NCBI RefSeq assembly: GCF_007005445.1
Contig: NZ_CP041387.1
Coordinates: 496,001-560,000 of the forward strand
Direction of reading: 5' to 3'
From: Rhodopseudomonas palustris
GTDB taxonomy: Bacteria; Pseudomonadota; Alphaproteobacteria; Rhizobiales; Xanthobacteraceae
DNA length: 64,000 nt
The notes under the pieces were generated by a model. That model was not told where the DNA came from, searched no databases, and saw only the letters and a program-made list of their open reading frames with translations. The position numbers and the translations under genes were made by a program. Of this stretch, positions 8,269-17,602 are shown piece by piece. How positions within the stretch are numbered: the first letter of the stretch is position 1; each line of letters starts with the position of its first letter.

Positions 8269-9771
8269 TTAGTTCGGCCTGACGAACGGCTGTCCATTCG
8301 GCTTGACACGAACACCGGCTCGTAGCCGCGTCCATGGCAGCGAGGCGGGGTCGGCCGGCATCGCGCCGGGCGCGGCGCAGATCAGCAGGCGCTCGGCGAT
8401 TGGCTGAAAGTCGGCGCGGAAATGCACCGAGCTTTTCACCACCAGGATCGCCTGCGCGGTCGGCTCGATCCCGACATAGCGGTACATCGCCTGGTCGGCG
8501 AGCTGCGCCTTGTTCGATGCGACCACCACACGAACACCGCCGATCCGCAGGCAGGCGGACGGCCCCATTTCCATTTCGCGTCCGCCGAAATACGGCCCGG
8601 GAGCCACAAAGCGGCCGTCGGAAAGATGCTCGACCACGAAGATCTCTTCGAACGGCGCGTCGCCGGGGATGCCGGACTTGCCGCCGAGCTCGAGCGAGAT
8701 CACCGCGCCGACGCCGGCTGCATGGGCGGCCCTGGCTGCGTCGGGATCGTAGACAACGCCGATCGCGGCACGCTGCGCATTGTTGCGCACCAGCGCGCGC
8801 AGCATTCCGGTGGTATCGGAATCGCCGCCGGCGCCTGGGTTGTCCTGGGTGTCGGCGATGATCACCGGCTTGGCTGCGGTGCGCGCCAGCTCGATCGCGA
8901 GCTTCACGCCGTCGTCCGGGGAATGGATCTTGCCGTCGAAATCGTCCTCGTGGCCGGCCACCAGCGCGGCCACCGCATCCGCCGCCGCGTCGGCATCGGC
9001 CTGGGTGCGGCCATAGGCGAACACCGACGGGCCGCAGTCCGGAAAGTCGGCGGCCGGAAAGCCCGGCGCGAACGACAGCGTCGGCACCTGATCGCTCTCC
9101 AGCGCCGCGAGCTTGTCGTAGATCCCCTTGGTCGGCTCGTCGAATGTGCACTGCCACGAGATCGGAATCAGGAACGGCAGTTGCCGGAACGCCTTGGCGA
9201 ATCGCTGGCCGCTCAGCAGCAGCTCCAGATGCCGAGCGGAGGCGCGGCCGGTGTCGGCCATGTCGACATGCGGATAGGTGCGATAGGCGATCAACGCATC
9301 GGCATGCTCGATCATCTGCGGCGTGACGTTGGCGTGCAGATCGATGCTGACCACCAGCGGCAGATCCGGGCCGATCACTTCGCGCACCCGCGCCAGGATC
9401 TCGCCTTCGCCATCGTCGAGATGTTCGGTGACCATCGCGCCGTGCAGATCGAGATACACCGCATCCAGCTTGTCGGCGTTCTTGATGCCGTCGATCATGA
9501 TTTTGACGACACGCTCGAACGCATCCTCGGTGACGTGCGCCGATGGGCTGGCGCCGCAGGCGATGGTCGGGATCAGCTCCCAGCCCTTGGCTTCGGCGTC
9601 CTCGACGAAGCCGGCGAGCCCGACATTGATGCCGCGCATCACCTTGAGCACGTCAGCCCCGATCGTCATCGCCGGCCAGCCGCCACCATGCACGAACGCC
9701 TCCCAGGTCGCCTTGGTGGGCGCAAAGGTGTTGGTCTCGTGCAGGAAGCCGCCGACGGCGATGCGGGTCAT
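8269..9771 (-). CDS. M81 family metallopeptidase (MlrC-like)
   Basis: A 500-residue protein of the M81/MlrC family, first known for linear microcystin breakdown and now found widely in peptide-catabolic operons. Signature segments are the N-terminal RIAVGGFLHETNTF, YLDLHGAMVTE, and VVSIDLHANVT with the Asp-Leu-His metal ligands, followed by YRTYPHVDM. The C-terminal domain has IIADTQDNPGAGGDSDTTG. Full length for the family. It is the last gene of the leftward peptide-transporter operon, so it probably hydrolyses an imported peptide or amide, possibly containing D-residues; that substrate is inference. Confidence 0.9.
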   Translation of the reverse strand: MTRIAVGGFLHETNTFAPTKATWEAFVHGGGWPAMTIGADVLKVMRGINVGLAGFVEDAEAKGWELIPTIACGASPSAHVTEDAFERVVKIMIDGIKNADKLDAVYLDLHGAMVTEHLDDGEGEILARVREVIGPDLPLVVSIDLHANVTPQMIEHADALIAYRTYPHVDMADTGRASARHLELLLSGQRFAKAFRQLPFLIPISWQCTFDEPTKGIYDKLAALESDQVPTLSFAPGFPAADFPDCGPSVFAYGRTQADADAAADAVAALVAGHEDDFDGKIHSPDDGVKLAIELARTAAKPVIIADTQDNPGAGGDSDTTGMLRALVRNNAQRAAIGVVYDPDAARAAHAAGVGAVISLELGGKSGIPGDAPFEEIFVVEHLSDGRFVAPGPYFGGREMEMGPSACLRIGGVRVVVASNKAQLADQAMYRYVGIEPTAQAILVVKSSVHFRADFQPIAERLLICAAPGAMPADPASLPWTRLRAGVRVKPNGQPFVRPN

Positions 9772-9787
9772 GGTGTTTCTCTTGATG

Positions 9788-9884
9788 CGTCATTCCGGGG
9801 CGCGCGAAGCGCGAACCCGAAATCCCGAGGTTGTTAGGAAGGAGATTCCGGGCTCGCGAGCTGCGCTCGCGCCCCGGAATGACG
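9788..9884. repeat. Intergenic palindromic repeat with 17-base inverted arms
   Basis: CGTCATTCCGGGGCGCG at 9788-9804 is exactly the reverse complement of 9868-9884. The interior holds further GC-rich palindromes. It lies between the double-ATPase gene and the M81 peptidase gene inside the operon, where its transcript would form a strong hairpin and could lower or stabilise downstream message. Confidence 0.85.
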
Positions 9885-9898
9885 GGGGAAGGGATGTT

Positions 9899-11551
9899 TC
9901 AACTCACCGCCGCCTGCCGCGCTTCGTTGACGGGACGGAAATTGGCGAAGTCCCAGTCGCGGCCGGGGGCGGCTTCGAGCAGTTGGCGGGTGTAGGCCTG
10001 TTTCGGATGGGTCAGCACTTCGGCTGCCGGGCCCTGTTCGACGACACGGCCTTTCTCCATCACCGCGACATCGTCGCAGATCTGCGCGGCGACGCGCAGG
10101 TCGTGGGTGATGAACAGCAGTGCGATGCCGAGCCGGGTCTGGATTTCGTCGAGCAGCTTCAGCACCTGCGCCTGCACCGAGACGTCGAGCGCCGACACCG
10201 CCTCATCCGCCACCAGCACGTCGGGATCGAGCGCCAGGGCGCGGGCGATCGCGACGCGCTGGCGCTGGCCGCCGGAGAACTGATGCGGGAAGCGGTCGAT
10301 CGCGTCCGCAGGCAGATGCACCAGTTCGAGTAGCTGCCGCGCTTTCGCCAGAGCCTCGGCGTGGGGCATGCCGTAGTTGATCGGCCCCTCGGCGATGCTC
10401 TCGCCGACGCTGACGCGCGGATTGAGCGAGCGATACGGATCCTGGAACACGATCTGAATCTTCTTGCGGTGGGGCCGCAGCAGCCGTCGCGACAGCTCGG
10501 AGATCTCGCGTCCGGCGAGCCGGATGCCGCCCGAGGTCGGGTCGATCAGGCGCACGATACAGCGCGCGACGGTGGACTTGCCGGAGCCGCTTTCGCCGAC
10601 GATGCCGAGCGTGCGGCCCTTGTGCAGCGTCAGCGTCACATCCTTCGCGGCGACCACCTCGCGGGCTTTGCCGAGGAACGAGCGCTCGCGATACACCTTG
10701 CCGAGCTCGTTGGCCTCCAGCACCACCGGGGTGCCCTTGTGCTCACGCGGTGGCCGCGGCACCAGGCTCGGCACCGCCGAGAGAAGATTGCGGGTATAGT
10801 CCATCTGCGGCCGACGCAGCACGGCCTCGAGCGGCCCGGTCTCGACCAGCCGGCCGTGGCGCATCACCGCGACCCGGTCGGCGATCTCGGCCACCACGCC
10901 CATGTCGTGGGTGATGAACAGCACCGCCGTGCCGTGCGCCTGCTGCAATTCGCGGATCAAGGTCAGGATCTGCTTCTGCGTGGTGACGTCGAGCGCGGTG
11001 GTCGGCTCGTCGGCGATCAGCAGCTTCGGCTCCAGCACCAGCGCCATCGCGATCATGATGCGCTGGCGCTGTCCGCCCGACAGGCGATGCGGATACGACG
11101 CGAAGATCCGCTCGACTTCGGGCAGGCGCACCTGCTCCATCATGTCGAGGATACGCCGCCGCCGCTCTCGCGCGCCGAAATCGGTGTGAAAGCGCAGCAC
11201 CTCGTCGATCTGTTTGCCGACCGGCACGACAGGATTGAGCGCGGTCATCGGCTCCTGAAAGATCATCGCCATTCGCGAGGCGCGAAGCTGGCGCAGCCGG
11301 CGCTCGCTGGCGGCGAGCACGTTCTCTCCGGCGAGGCGGATTTCACCGCCGCTGGCGTGCAGTGCGCCCTTCGGCAGCAGGCCCATGGTGGCGAGCGACG
11401 TCACGGATTTGCCGGAGCCGCTTTCGCCGACCAGACACATCGTCTCGCCGGCGCCGACGGTCAGCGAGATGCCGTCGATCACCTTGTCGCCGTGCTCGGT
11501 CCGACCGAGCCGCACCACGAGGTTGTCGATTTCGAGGACGTTGTCGGTCAT
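9899..11551 (-). CDS. Dipeptide/oligopeptide ABC transporter, fused double ATPase (DppD-DppF type)
   Basis: A 550-residue protein with two complete ABC ATPase domains in one chain. Domain 1 (about 1-270): Walker A GESGSGKS, signature LSGGQRQR, Walker B LLIADEPT. Domain 2 (about 280-540): a second Walker A GESGSGKS, signature FSGGQRQR and Walker B VLVADEAVSALD. In most systems these are two genes, DppD and DppF. It energises peptide uptake at the inner membrane with the two permeases encoded upstream. A 223-base gap with repeats separates it from the DppC-like gene, so message levels may differ along the operon. Confidence 0.94.
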   Translation of the reverse strand: MTDNVLEIDNLVVRLGRTEHGDKVIDGISLTVGAGETMCLVGESGSGKSVTSLATMGLLPKGALHASGGEIRLAGENVLAASERRLRQLRASRMAMIFQEPMTALNPVVPVGKQIDEVLRFHTDFGARERRRRILDMMEQVRLPEVERIFASYPHRLSGGQRQRIMIAMALVLEPKLLIADEPTTALDVTTQKQILTLIRELQQAHGTAVLFITHDMGVVAEIADRVAVMRHGRLVETGPLEAVLRRPQMDYTRNLLSAVPSLVPRPPREHKGTPVVLEANELGKVYRERSFLGKAREVVAAKDVTLTLHKGRTLGIVGESGSGKSTVARCIVRLIDPTSGGIRLAGREISELSRRLLRPHRKKIQIVFQDPYRSLNPRVSVGESIAEGPINYGMPHAEALAKARQLLELVHLPADAIDRFPHQFSGGQRQRVAIARALALDPDVLVADEAVSALDVSVQAQVLKLLDEIQTRLGIALLFITHDLRVAAQICDDVAVMEKGRVVEQGPAAEVLTHPKQAYTRQLLEAAPGRDWDFANFRPVNEARQAAVS

Positions 11552-11581
11552 GTCGGGCTCCGCAGTCGGGCACGGCGCGCT

Positions 11582-11721
11582 CCCTCTCCCCGCGCGCGGG
11601 GAGAGGGCTGGGGTGAGGGGGCGTGTCCGCGAGTCAAAGCGGCTCGGCCGCGTGGAGGCGCCCCCTCACCCAGATCGCATCTGGTGATGCGATCCGACCT
11701 CTCCCCGCGCGCGGGGAGAGG
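11582..11721. repeat. Pair of GC-rich palindromic repeats
   Basis: Two copies of the palindrome CTCTCCCCGCGCGCGGGGAG, at 11584 and about 11700, flank an inner pair of inverted GGTGAGGGGGC / GCCCCCTCACC arms. This has the look of a REP-like element and fills most of the gap between the two transporter genes. Confidence 0.85.
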
Positions 11722-11774
11722 TGAGGTCGGTGCGCGTTGTGGGGCTGAGAGAGCAGACATGATGAGCTGCCTCT

Positions 11775-12665
11775 TCATCGCGAGCCCTCGCGCTGTTTCA
11801 TCCGCGGGTCGAGCGCGTCGCGGGCGGCGTCGCCGATCAAGTTGACGGACAGGATCGCGATCGACAGCAGCAGTCCTGGCCAGAAGATCAGCATCGGCTT
11901 GATCTGGAACACCGCGCGCCCCTCGGCCATGATGTTGCCCCAGGTCGGCGTCTCCGGGCTGATGCCGGCACCGAGGAACGACAGGATCGCTTCGGTGAGG
12001 ATCGCGGAGGCCGCGATGTAGGTGCCCTGCACGATCAGCGGCGCCACGGTGTTGGGCATCAGGTGCCGCCACATGATCTTCGGCAGGCTGGAGCCGAGCG
12101 AGATCGCGGCCTCGACGTACGGTTCCTCACGTGCCGACAGCACCACCGAGCGCACCAGCCGGGCGACCCGCGGGACTTCCGGGATGGTGATGGCGATCAG
12201 CACCGTGGTCAGGCTGGCGCCGGACAGCGACACCACGGCGATCGCCAGCAGGATGCTGGGGATCGCCATCAGGCCGTCCATCACCCGCATCATCACCGCG
12301 TCGACCCATTTGAAGAAGCCGGCGACCAGGCCGATGACGAGGCCGATGGCGATCGACACGATCGCTGCGCCGACGCCGATCAGCAGCGACACCCGCCCGC
12401 CATAGATGATGCGCGACAGCAGGTCGCGACCGTAAGCGTCGGTGCCGAGCAGGAATTCGGCGCTCGGCGGTTTCAGCCGCTGTGCCGGCGCCAGCGTCAC
12501 CGGATCGTGCGGCGCCAGCCACGGTGCGAAGATCGCCGACAATACGATCAGCGTCAGGCTGACCGTGGCGACGGCGATGATCGGCGTCGACAGCAGGAAG
12601 CCGAGGCGTGGGCGCAGCGGCCGCGGCACCGGGAGGGTCGGTTCGGACATGGTATCGATTGCCAT
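11775..12665 (-). CDS. Peptide ABC transporter permease, DppC type
   Basis: A 296-residue inner-membrane permease. It has an N-terminal transmembrane segment, the LGTDAYGRDLLSRIIYGGR segment characteristic of DppC/OppC, several further hydrophobic helices, and the EAA-loop region EEPYVEAAISLGSSLPKIMW that contacts the ATPase. The ATG at 12665 lies 11 bases past the stop of the DppB-like gene; an in-frame ATG at 12650 is an alternative. It forms the transport channel with the DppB-like subunit. Confidence 0.94.
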   Translation of the reverse strand: MAIDTMSEPTLPVPRPLRPRLGFLLSTPIIAVATVSLTLIVLSAIFAPWLAPHDPVTLAPAQRLKPPSAEFLLGTDAYGRDLLSRIIYGGRVSLLIGVGAAIVSIAIGLVIGLVAGFFKWVDAVMMRVMDGLMAIPSILLAIAVVSLSGASLTTVLIAITIPEVPRVARLVRSVVLSAREEPYVEAAISLGSSLPKIMWRHLMPNTVAPLIVQGTYIAASAILTEAILSFLGAGISPETPTWGNIMAEGRAVFQIKPMLIFWPGLLLSIAILSVNLIGDAARDALDPRMKQREGSR

Positions 12666-12676
12666 GGTGCGCGCCC

Positions 12677-13618
12677 TCAGTAGCGGATTCGAGGATCGAG
12701 CAGCGTGTAGGCCAGGTCGATCAGCAGGTTGACGGCGACATAGATGCCGCTGGTCAGCAGGATCATGCCCTGGATCACCGGATAGTCCCGCGCCAGCACG
12801 GCATCGACCGTGAGGCGACCGATGCCGGGCAGGTTGAACACGCTTTCGGTGACGACGACGCCCGAGATCAGCAGCGCGAAGCCGGTGCCGATCACGGTGA
12901 TCACCGGCACCGCGGCGTTGCGCAGCGCGTGGCGCAGCAGCACCCGGCTTTCCGTGATACCCTTGGCGCGGGCGGTGCGGACGTAATCCTCGCCGAGCAC
13001 GTCGAGCATGGCCGCGCGCGTCATGCGCGCGATCAGCGCGATGTAGATGAAGGACAGCGTCAGCGTCGGCAGCACCAGCCGCTCGAAGAACGGGCCGAAG
13101 CCCCGCGACAGCGATCGGAAGCCCTGCACCGGAAACCAGCGCAGCTCGATCGCGAAGATCTGGATCAGGACGTAGCCGATCACGAACACCGGAACCGAGA
13201 AGCCGATCACCGACAGCCCCATCACGAAACGGTCGATCCAGGTGCCGTGTTTCCAGGCGGCGACGACACCGAGCGGAACCGCGACGATCACCGAGACCAC
13301 GATGGTCGACAGCGCCACCGTGATGGTCGGCTCGATGCGCTGGCCGATCATCTGCAGCACCGGCACCTGCGAGATCAGCGACACGCCGAGATCGCCATGC
13401 AACAGCCGGCCGACCCAGGTGAAGAATTGTACATAGAGCGGTTCGTCGAGCCCGAGCGTGGCGCGGATGCGCATCAATTGTTCAGGGCTGGCGTTGTCGC
13501 CGGCAATGATCGCGGCGGGATCGCCCGGCGTCAGCCGCAGCAGCAGGAACACGAACAGCGCGACCACGCCCATCACCGGGATGGCCGCAAGCAGGCGGCG
13601 GATCAGATAGCCGAGCAT
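12677..13618 (-). CDS. Peptide ABC transporter permease, DppB type
   Basis: A 313-residue permease with the DppB/OppB N-terminus (MLGYLIRRLLAAIPVMG), the LRLTPGDPA segment, six predicted membrane helices, and the EAA loop GEDYVRTARAKGITESRVLL. It pairs with the DppC-like subunit. Upstream, across 160 bases with no gene visible, is the M20 peptidase, which reads in the same direction. Confidence 0.94.
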   Translation of the reverse strand: MLGYLIRRLLAAIPVMGVVALFVFLLLRLTPGDPAAIIAGDNASPEQLMRIRATLGLDEPLYVQFFTWVGRLLHGDLGVSLISQVPVLQMIGQRIEPTITVALSTIVVSVIVAVPLGVVAAWKHGTWIDRFVMGLSVIGFSVPVFVIGYVLIQIFAIELRWFPVQGFRSLSRGFGPFFERLVLPTLTLSFIYIALIARMTRAAMLDVLGEDYVRTARAKGITESRVLLRHALRNAAVPVITVIGTGFALLISGVVVTESVFNLPGIGRLTVDAVLARDYPVIQGMILLTSGIYVAVNLLIDLAYTLLDPRIRY

Positions 13619-13778
13619 CGGCGCTCCATCACGGATTTCGATCGACGATTAGCAAAACTTATCTCGACCATGCGGTTCGTCATCATCACCTGCGCTCGGC
13701 TGTCGAAAGTCACGTTCGAAGTTCAGCAAGTCCCGTGCCAGCGCGCGCATGGGTGCGAGCGCCGGCCCGAGCCCGCGC

Positions 13779-14909
13779 TCAGTCCAGTGTCGCGAGCAAT
13801 CCCGCCATCAGCCGGCCGCGCTCGGCGAGACTGTCGATCTCGATATGCTCGTTCAGCGTGTGGGCATCGGCGCCGCGCACGCCGAGACCGTCGAGTGTCG
13901 GAATGCCCATCGCGCCGGTGAAATTGCCGTCGGAGCCGCCGCCGGCGCTGCCGTGGGGCAGGCTGGTGCCGAGCTGGGCGGCGACCGCACGGGCTTTCTC
14001 GTACAGCGCCATGGTGCCGGCGTCCGGCTCCCACACCGGGCGGGTGACGCCCCGCGTCACCTTGAACGATACGTCGTTGCTGGTGCCGGACAACGCCAGC
14101 ATCCGCTCGACGCCGCGGTCGAGATCGGCCTGACGCTTGGCCATGCTCAGCGCCTCGCCGGTGCAGGTGGTGGCGACGCAATTGACCCACTGGCCGCCGT
14201 GCACAATGCCGACGCTGAAGGTGCAATCGTCGCCGGTCATCGCGTCGATCGCCAGAATCTGCCTGGCCATTTCCCGTATCGCGGAACGACCCGACGACAG
14301 CGTCGCGCCGGCGTGGCTCGGCTTGCCGGTCGCTTCCAGGTTGAACCGAGCGATCGCGTAGCGGCCGGTGACGACGCCGTTGTCGGGGCGTCCGGGCTCC
14401 GGCACCAGCACGTATTTGTTGCGGGCCGCTTCAGCTTCGATGATGTCACGGGTCGACGGTGTACCGACTTCCTCGTCCGGCGTGAACAGCACCGTGATCG
14501 GCAGCGGCGTGGTGAACGAGGCGCGGGCGAGCTGGCGGATGGCTTCGAGCGTCAGGTAGTTGCCGCCCTTCATGTCGAAGATGCCCGGGCCGAACGCTTT
14601 GTTGCCTTCGCGGCGGAACATCAGTTTTTCGATGGTGCCGACAGGGTGCACAGTATCGAGATGACCGGCGATCAGGATACCCGGCTCGCCTTGCTTGGGA
14701 TGCGGAAAGCGCGCGCGGACGCAGCCGGCGAAGCCTTGCCGGCCCGCGATGCGCTCGATTGTCGCGCCCATGATCGCCATCTCCCGCGCTGCGAGATCGA
14801 GCATGCGCTCGACCGCGGCGGCGTTCCAGGTAGGACTCTCGCACTCAACCCATGCGCGCAATCCTTGCAGCATCGTGTCGGAATCGAATGGAAGATTTGC
14901 GGGGTTCAT
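13779..14909 (-). CDS. M20 family peptidase (glutamate carboxypeptidase-like)
   Basis: About 376 residues. Zinc-peptidase motifs are ILIAGHLDTVHPVG (His-x-Asp), FGPGIFDMKGG (bridging Asp), TPDEEVG (catalytic and metal Glu), and near the C-terminus LPHGSAGGGSDGN and a final His in DAHTLNEHIE. This is the carboxypeptidase G2/ArgE-like group, which releases terminal amino acids from peptides or acylated amino acids. The ATG at 14909 is preferred to the longer frame reaching 15035, whose leader has no family resemblance. It is first in the leftward transporter operon and divergent from the binding protein, so it probably processes the imported substrate in the cytoplasm. Confidence 0.92.
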   Translation of the reverse strand: MNPANLPFDSDTMLQGLRAWVECESPTWNAAAVERMLDLAAREMAIMGATIERIAGRQGFAGCVRARFPHPKQGEPGILIAGHLDTVHPVGTIEKLMFRREGNKAFGPGIFDMKGGNYLTLEAIRQLARASFTTPLPITVLFTPDEEVGTPSTRDIIEAEAARNKYVLVPEPGRPDNGVVTGRYAIARFNLEATGKPSHAGATLSSGRSAIREMARQILAIDAMTGDDCTFSVGIVHGGQWVNCVATTCTGEALSMAKRQADLDRGVERMLALSGTSNDVSFKVTRGVTRPVWEPDAGTMALYEKARAVAAQLGTSLPHGSAGGGSDGNFTGAMGIPTLDGLGVRGADAHTLNEHIEIDSLAERGRLMAGLLATLD

Positions 14910-15029
14910 TGCGCGCTCTCGGTTGAAAGGTGGCTTACGAGACTGATTGCCGATGACTTTGTAAAGCGAAGATTCGTGGGCGACTACGCGGCCGGGTGCG
15001 GACCGCGCCGCCGCCGGATGATTGACGCT

Positions 15030-15045
15030 TGGCACGCTTGGTGCA
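15030..15045 (+). promoter_or_regulatory. Sigma-54 (-24/-12) promoter for the peptide-binding protein
   Basis: TGGCACGCTTGGTGCA matches the consensus TGGCACG-N4-TTGCA at all but one conserved base, with the invariant GG and GC correctly spaced. Transcription would start near 15056, about 105 bases before the binding protein ATG. Sigma-54 control would tie peptide uptake to nitrogen status or to a dedicated activator. Confidence 0.7.
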
Positions 15046-15161
15046 AGTCTCGATTATCAGGATGCGGCATTGCGTCGATCGGCGCGGCGTCGCGCCTGAG
15101 GCTCGTCGCCTTGCACAAGCAATCATCTGTGACTGATCAGTTTCAAGTCAGGAGAAGTCGA

Positions 15162-16772
15162 ATGTCTCATCCACCGCGTTGGATGCACTCGGTCGTCGCG
15201 TCGAAATTCGCCTTGCCGGCGCTCGCGCTCGCCGCATCGCTGACGCTGCCGGCTGCCGTCGATGCCAAGACGATCCGGGCCGTCATGCATTCCGATCTGC
15301 GTATCATCGACCCCGGCCTGACCACCGCGTACATTACCCGCGATCACGGCTACATGGTGTACGACACGCTGCTGGCGATGGATTCGAGCTTCAAGGTCCA
15401 GCCGCAGATGGCCGAGTACAAGGTCTCGGACGACAAGCTGACCTATACCTTCACGTTGCGCGACGGGCTGAAGTGGCACGACGGCGCGCCGGTCACCGCG
15501 GAGGATTGCGTCACCTCGCTGCAGCGCTGGGGCAAGAAGGACGGCATGGGCCAGAAGCTGATGCAGTTCACCGCCAGCCTCGAGGCGCCCGACGCCAAGA
15601 CCATCGTGCTGAAGCTGAAGGAGCCATACGCGCTGGTGCTGGAGTCGATCGCCAAGCCGTCGTCGATCGTGCCGTTCATGATGCCGAAGCGGATCGCCGA
15701 GACCCCGGCCGACAAGGCGATCCCCGAGCAGATCGGCTCCGGTCCGTTCAAGTTCGTCGCGTCTGAATTCCAGCCCGGCGTCAAGGCGGTATACGTCAAG
15801 AACGCCGACTACGTGCCGCGCAAGGAAGCGCCGAGCTGGACCTCGGGCGGCAAGGTGGTGAAGGTCGACCGCGTCGAATGGATCACCATGCCGGACGCGC
15901 AGACCGCGGTGAACGCGCTGCAATCGGGCGACATCGACTTCGTCGAGAACCCGTCCTTCGACATCCTGCCGGTGCTGCAGCAGGACAAGGAACTGAAGAT
16001 CGAGACCCTCAACAAGCTCGGCTACGTCACCATCGGCCGGATGAACTTCCTGTATCCGCCGTTCGACAATCCGAAGGTGCGGCGCGCGGCGCTGCTGGCG
16101 ATGAACCAGAAGCCGATCCTCGACGCGCTGGTCGGCAATCCCGATTACTACCAGATCTGCGGCGCGATCTTCGGCTGCGGCACTCCGCTCGCCACCGACG
16201 TCGACTCGGCGCCGGTCACCAAGGGCGACGACATGGCGGAAGCCAAGAAGGCGCTCGCCGAATCCGGCTACGACGGCACGCCGGTGGTGCTGATGGCGCC
16301 GGGCGACGTCGTCACCCTGAAGGCGCAGCCGATCGTCGCCGCGCAGCTCCTGCGCGAGGCGGGTTTCAAGGTCGACCTGCAGGCGACCGACTGGCAGACC
16401 GTGGTGTCGCGCCGCGCCAGCCAGAAGCCGCCGGCCGAAGGCGGTTGGAATATCTTCTTCACCAACTGGGTGGTGCCGGACGTGATGAACCCGGTCGCCA
16501 ACGTCATGCTCAACGGCAAGGGCAAGACCGGCGGCTGGTTCGGCTGGCCGCAGGATGACAAGATGGAAGCGCTGCTCGACAAGTTCGTCCGGGCGACGTC
16601 GCCCGAGGATCAGAAGGCGATCGCGACCGATCTCCAGAAGCGGGTCTATGAGGAAGTGACCTATCTGCACGTCGGCCAGTACAAGACCCCGACGGTGTGG
16701 CGCACCGAACTGACCGGCGTGCTCGATGGTCCCGCGACCCCGGTGTTCTGGAATATGGACAAGAAGGAGTAA
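15162..16772 (+). CDS. Peptide ABC transporter substrate-binding protein (SBP family 5)
   Basis: A 536-residue periplasmic binding protein. Residues 1-34 form a signal peptide (basic start, then a hydrophobic Ala/Leu run ending near AVDA). The mature protein has the SBP_5 hallmarks: early MHSDLRIIDPGLTT, then TYTFTLRDGLKWHDGAPVTA, and later FDNPKVRRAALLAMN. The open frame runs far upstream, but the ATG at 15162 has AGGAGA just before it and starts the signal peptide. It delivers peptides to the permease and ATPase encoded divergently across a 252-base control region that holds a sigma-54 promoter. Confidence 0.95.
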   Translation: MSHPPRWMHSVVASKFALPALALAASLTLPAAVDAKTIRAVMHSDLRIIDPGLTTAYITRDHGYMVYDTLLAMDSSFKVQPQMAEYKVSDDKLTYTFTLRDGLKWHDGAPVTAEDCVTSLQRWGKKDGMGQKLMQFTASLEAPDAKTIVLKLKEPYALVLESIAKPSSIVPFMMPKRIAETPADKAIPEQIGSGPFKFVASEFQPGVKAVYVKNADYVPRKEAPSWTSGGKVVKVDRVEWITMPDAQTAVNALQSGDIDFVENPSFDILPVLQQDKELKIETLNKLGYVTIGRMNFLYPPFDNPKVRRAALLAMNQKPILDALVGNPDYYQICGAIFGCGTPLATDVDSAPVTKGDDMAEAKKALAESGYDGTPVVLMAPGDVVTLKAQPIVAAQLLREAGFKVDLQATDWQTVVSRRASQKPPAEGGWNIFFTNWVVPDVMNPVANVMLNGKGKTGGWFGWPQDDKMEALLDKFVRATSPEDQKAIATDLQKRVYEEVTYLHVGQYKTPTVWRTELTGVLDGPATPVFWNMDKKE

Positions 16773-16891
16773 GGGCCGTCACGGCCCGAGCGAACCGCTG
16801 ACGTCGTGCATTGCGCCGTCCTGCGATGAAGCAGGGCGGCGCTCTGCCGTCGGCAGCCAACCGGCAATCCAGCGCTTTGTCTTGCCGCGAA

Positions 16892-16921
16892 CAACAAAAA
16901 GCCCGGCGCGAAGCACGGGCT
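16892..16921 (-). terminator. Rho-independent terminator
   Basis: Read on the minus strand, AGCCCG and CGGGCT arms enclose a 10-base loop and are followed by TTTTTGTTG. It lies about 50 bases past the stop of the leftward membrane protein gene and would end its transcript. Confidence 0.75.
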
Positions 16922-16972
16922 CGATGGGCAGAACGCAGTCCCTAAATCCGGTCGGGCGCGCGAGGCCGGCTG

Positions 16973-17602
16973 CTATTTGCGGGCGCAGGCGACCTTGATC
17001 GAACTGGCGCTGGGGCTGCACTTCGCCGTCACTGCGCCGTCCTTGACCGTGAGCTGATCGGCAAGCCGGGCGGCACCGCCGTTGACGCAATAGGCCGAGG
17101 TCAGCGTCTCGTTGGCGGCGCAGGTCACCGGGCAGCCGTCCGAGGCGCAACTGGTCGAGGTGACGTTACGGACCGAGGCGATCGCCGCCGGGGCCGTAGC
17201 CGCGGCCTGCTTGTCGGCGGGCGGAGCCTTGGCGGCAGGCGCCGGAGCGGCCTTGGCCGCCGGGGCGGGCGCAGCGGCCTCGGGGGCCGGCGCCGCGGCG
17301 GCTTCAACGGCCGCCGGGCTGGAGCTGCTTTCCACCGCGGCCGGCCGGGCATAGTAGCCGCTGGCCGACACCAGGTAGACGAACAGCGCCGCGACGACGA
17401 CTGCGCCGATCATGATCAGCGTCGTGGTGGGCAGTGCCTTGACCCGTTCGACCGTGTTGCGGATCGATGCGGCGAAGGCGGCGGTATCGAACGAACCGCC
17501 GCGGGACCGCATATCGTCGAACGTCAGATACGCAGCGATCACGAGGCCACCACCGAACAAAATAAGTATCAGCAGTGGACCGAGCGCGGAGAGATACTCC
17601 AT
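16973..17602 (-). CDS. Membrane protein with Ala/Pro-rich linker and Cys-containing C-terminal domain
   Basis: About 209 residues, family not recognised. Two hydrophobic helices lie near residues 6-27 and 61-82. Residues about 90-140 are an Ala/Pro/Lys repeat-like linker (blocks such as APAPAAKA). The last 65 residues carry five Cys (TSCASDGCPVTCAANE, AYCVNG and CSPSAS) with a sixth near the end in KVACARK, suggesting disulfides outside the cytoplasm. The ATG at 17602 has GGAAAG upstream; 17617 is an alternative. Single-gene unit with its own terminator. Function unknown. Confidence 0.75.
   Translation of the reverse strand: MEYLSALGPLLILILFGGGLVIAAYLTFDDMRSRGGSFDTAAFAASIRNTVERVKALPTTTLIMIGAVVVAALFVYLVSASGYYARPAAVESSSSPAAVEAAAAPAPEAAAPAPAAKAAPAPAAKAPPADKQAAATAPAAIASVRNVTSTSCASDGCPVTCAANETLTSAYCVNGGAARLADQLTVKDGAVTAKCSPSASSIKVACARK

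Noticed and set aside
13749..15161. Upstream extension of the peptide-binding protein to over 1000 residues
   Set aside because: The region is antisense to the M20 peptidase; the signal peptide and AGGAGA site set the start at 15162.
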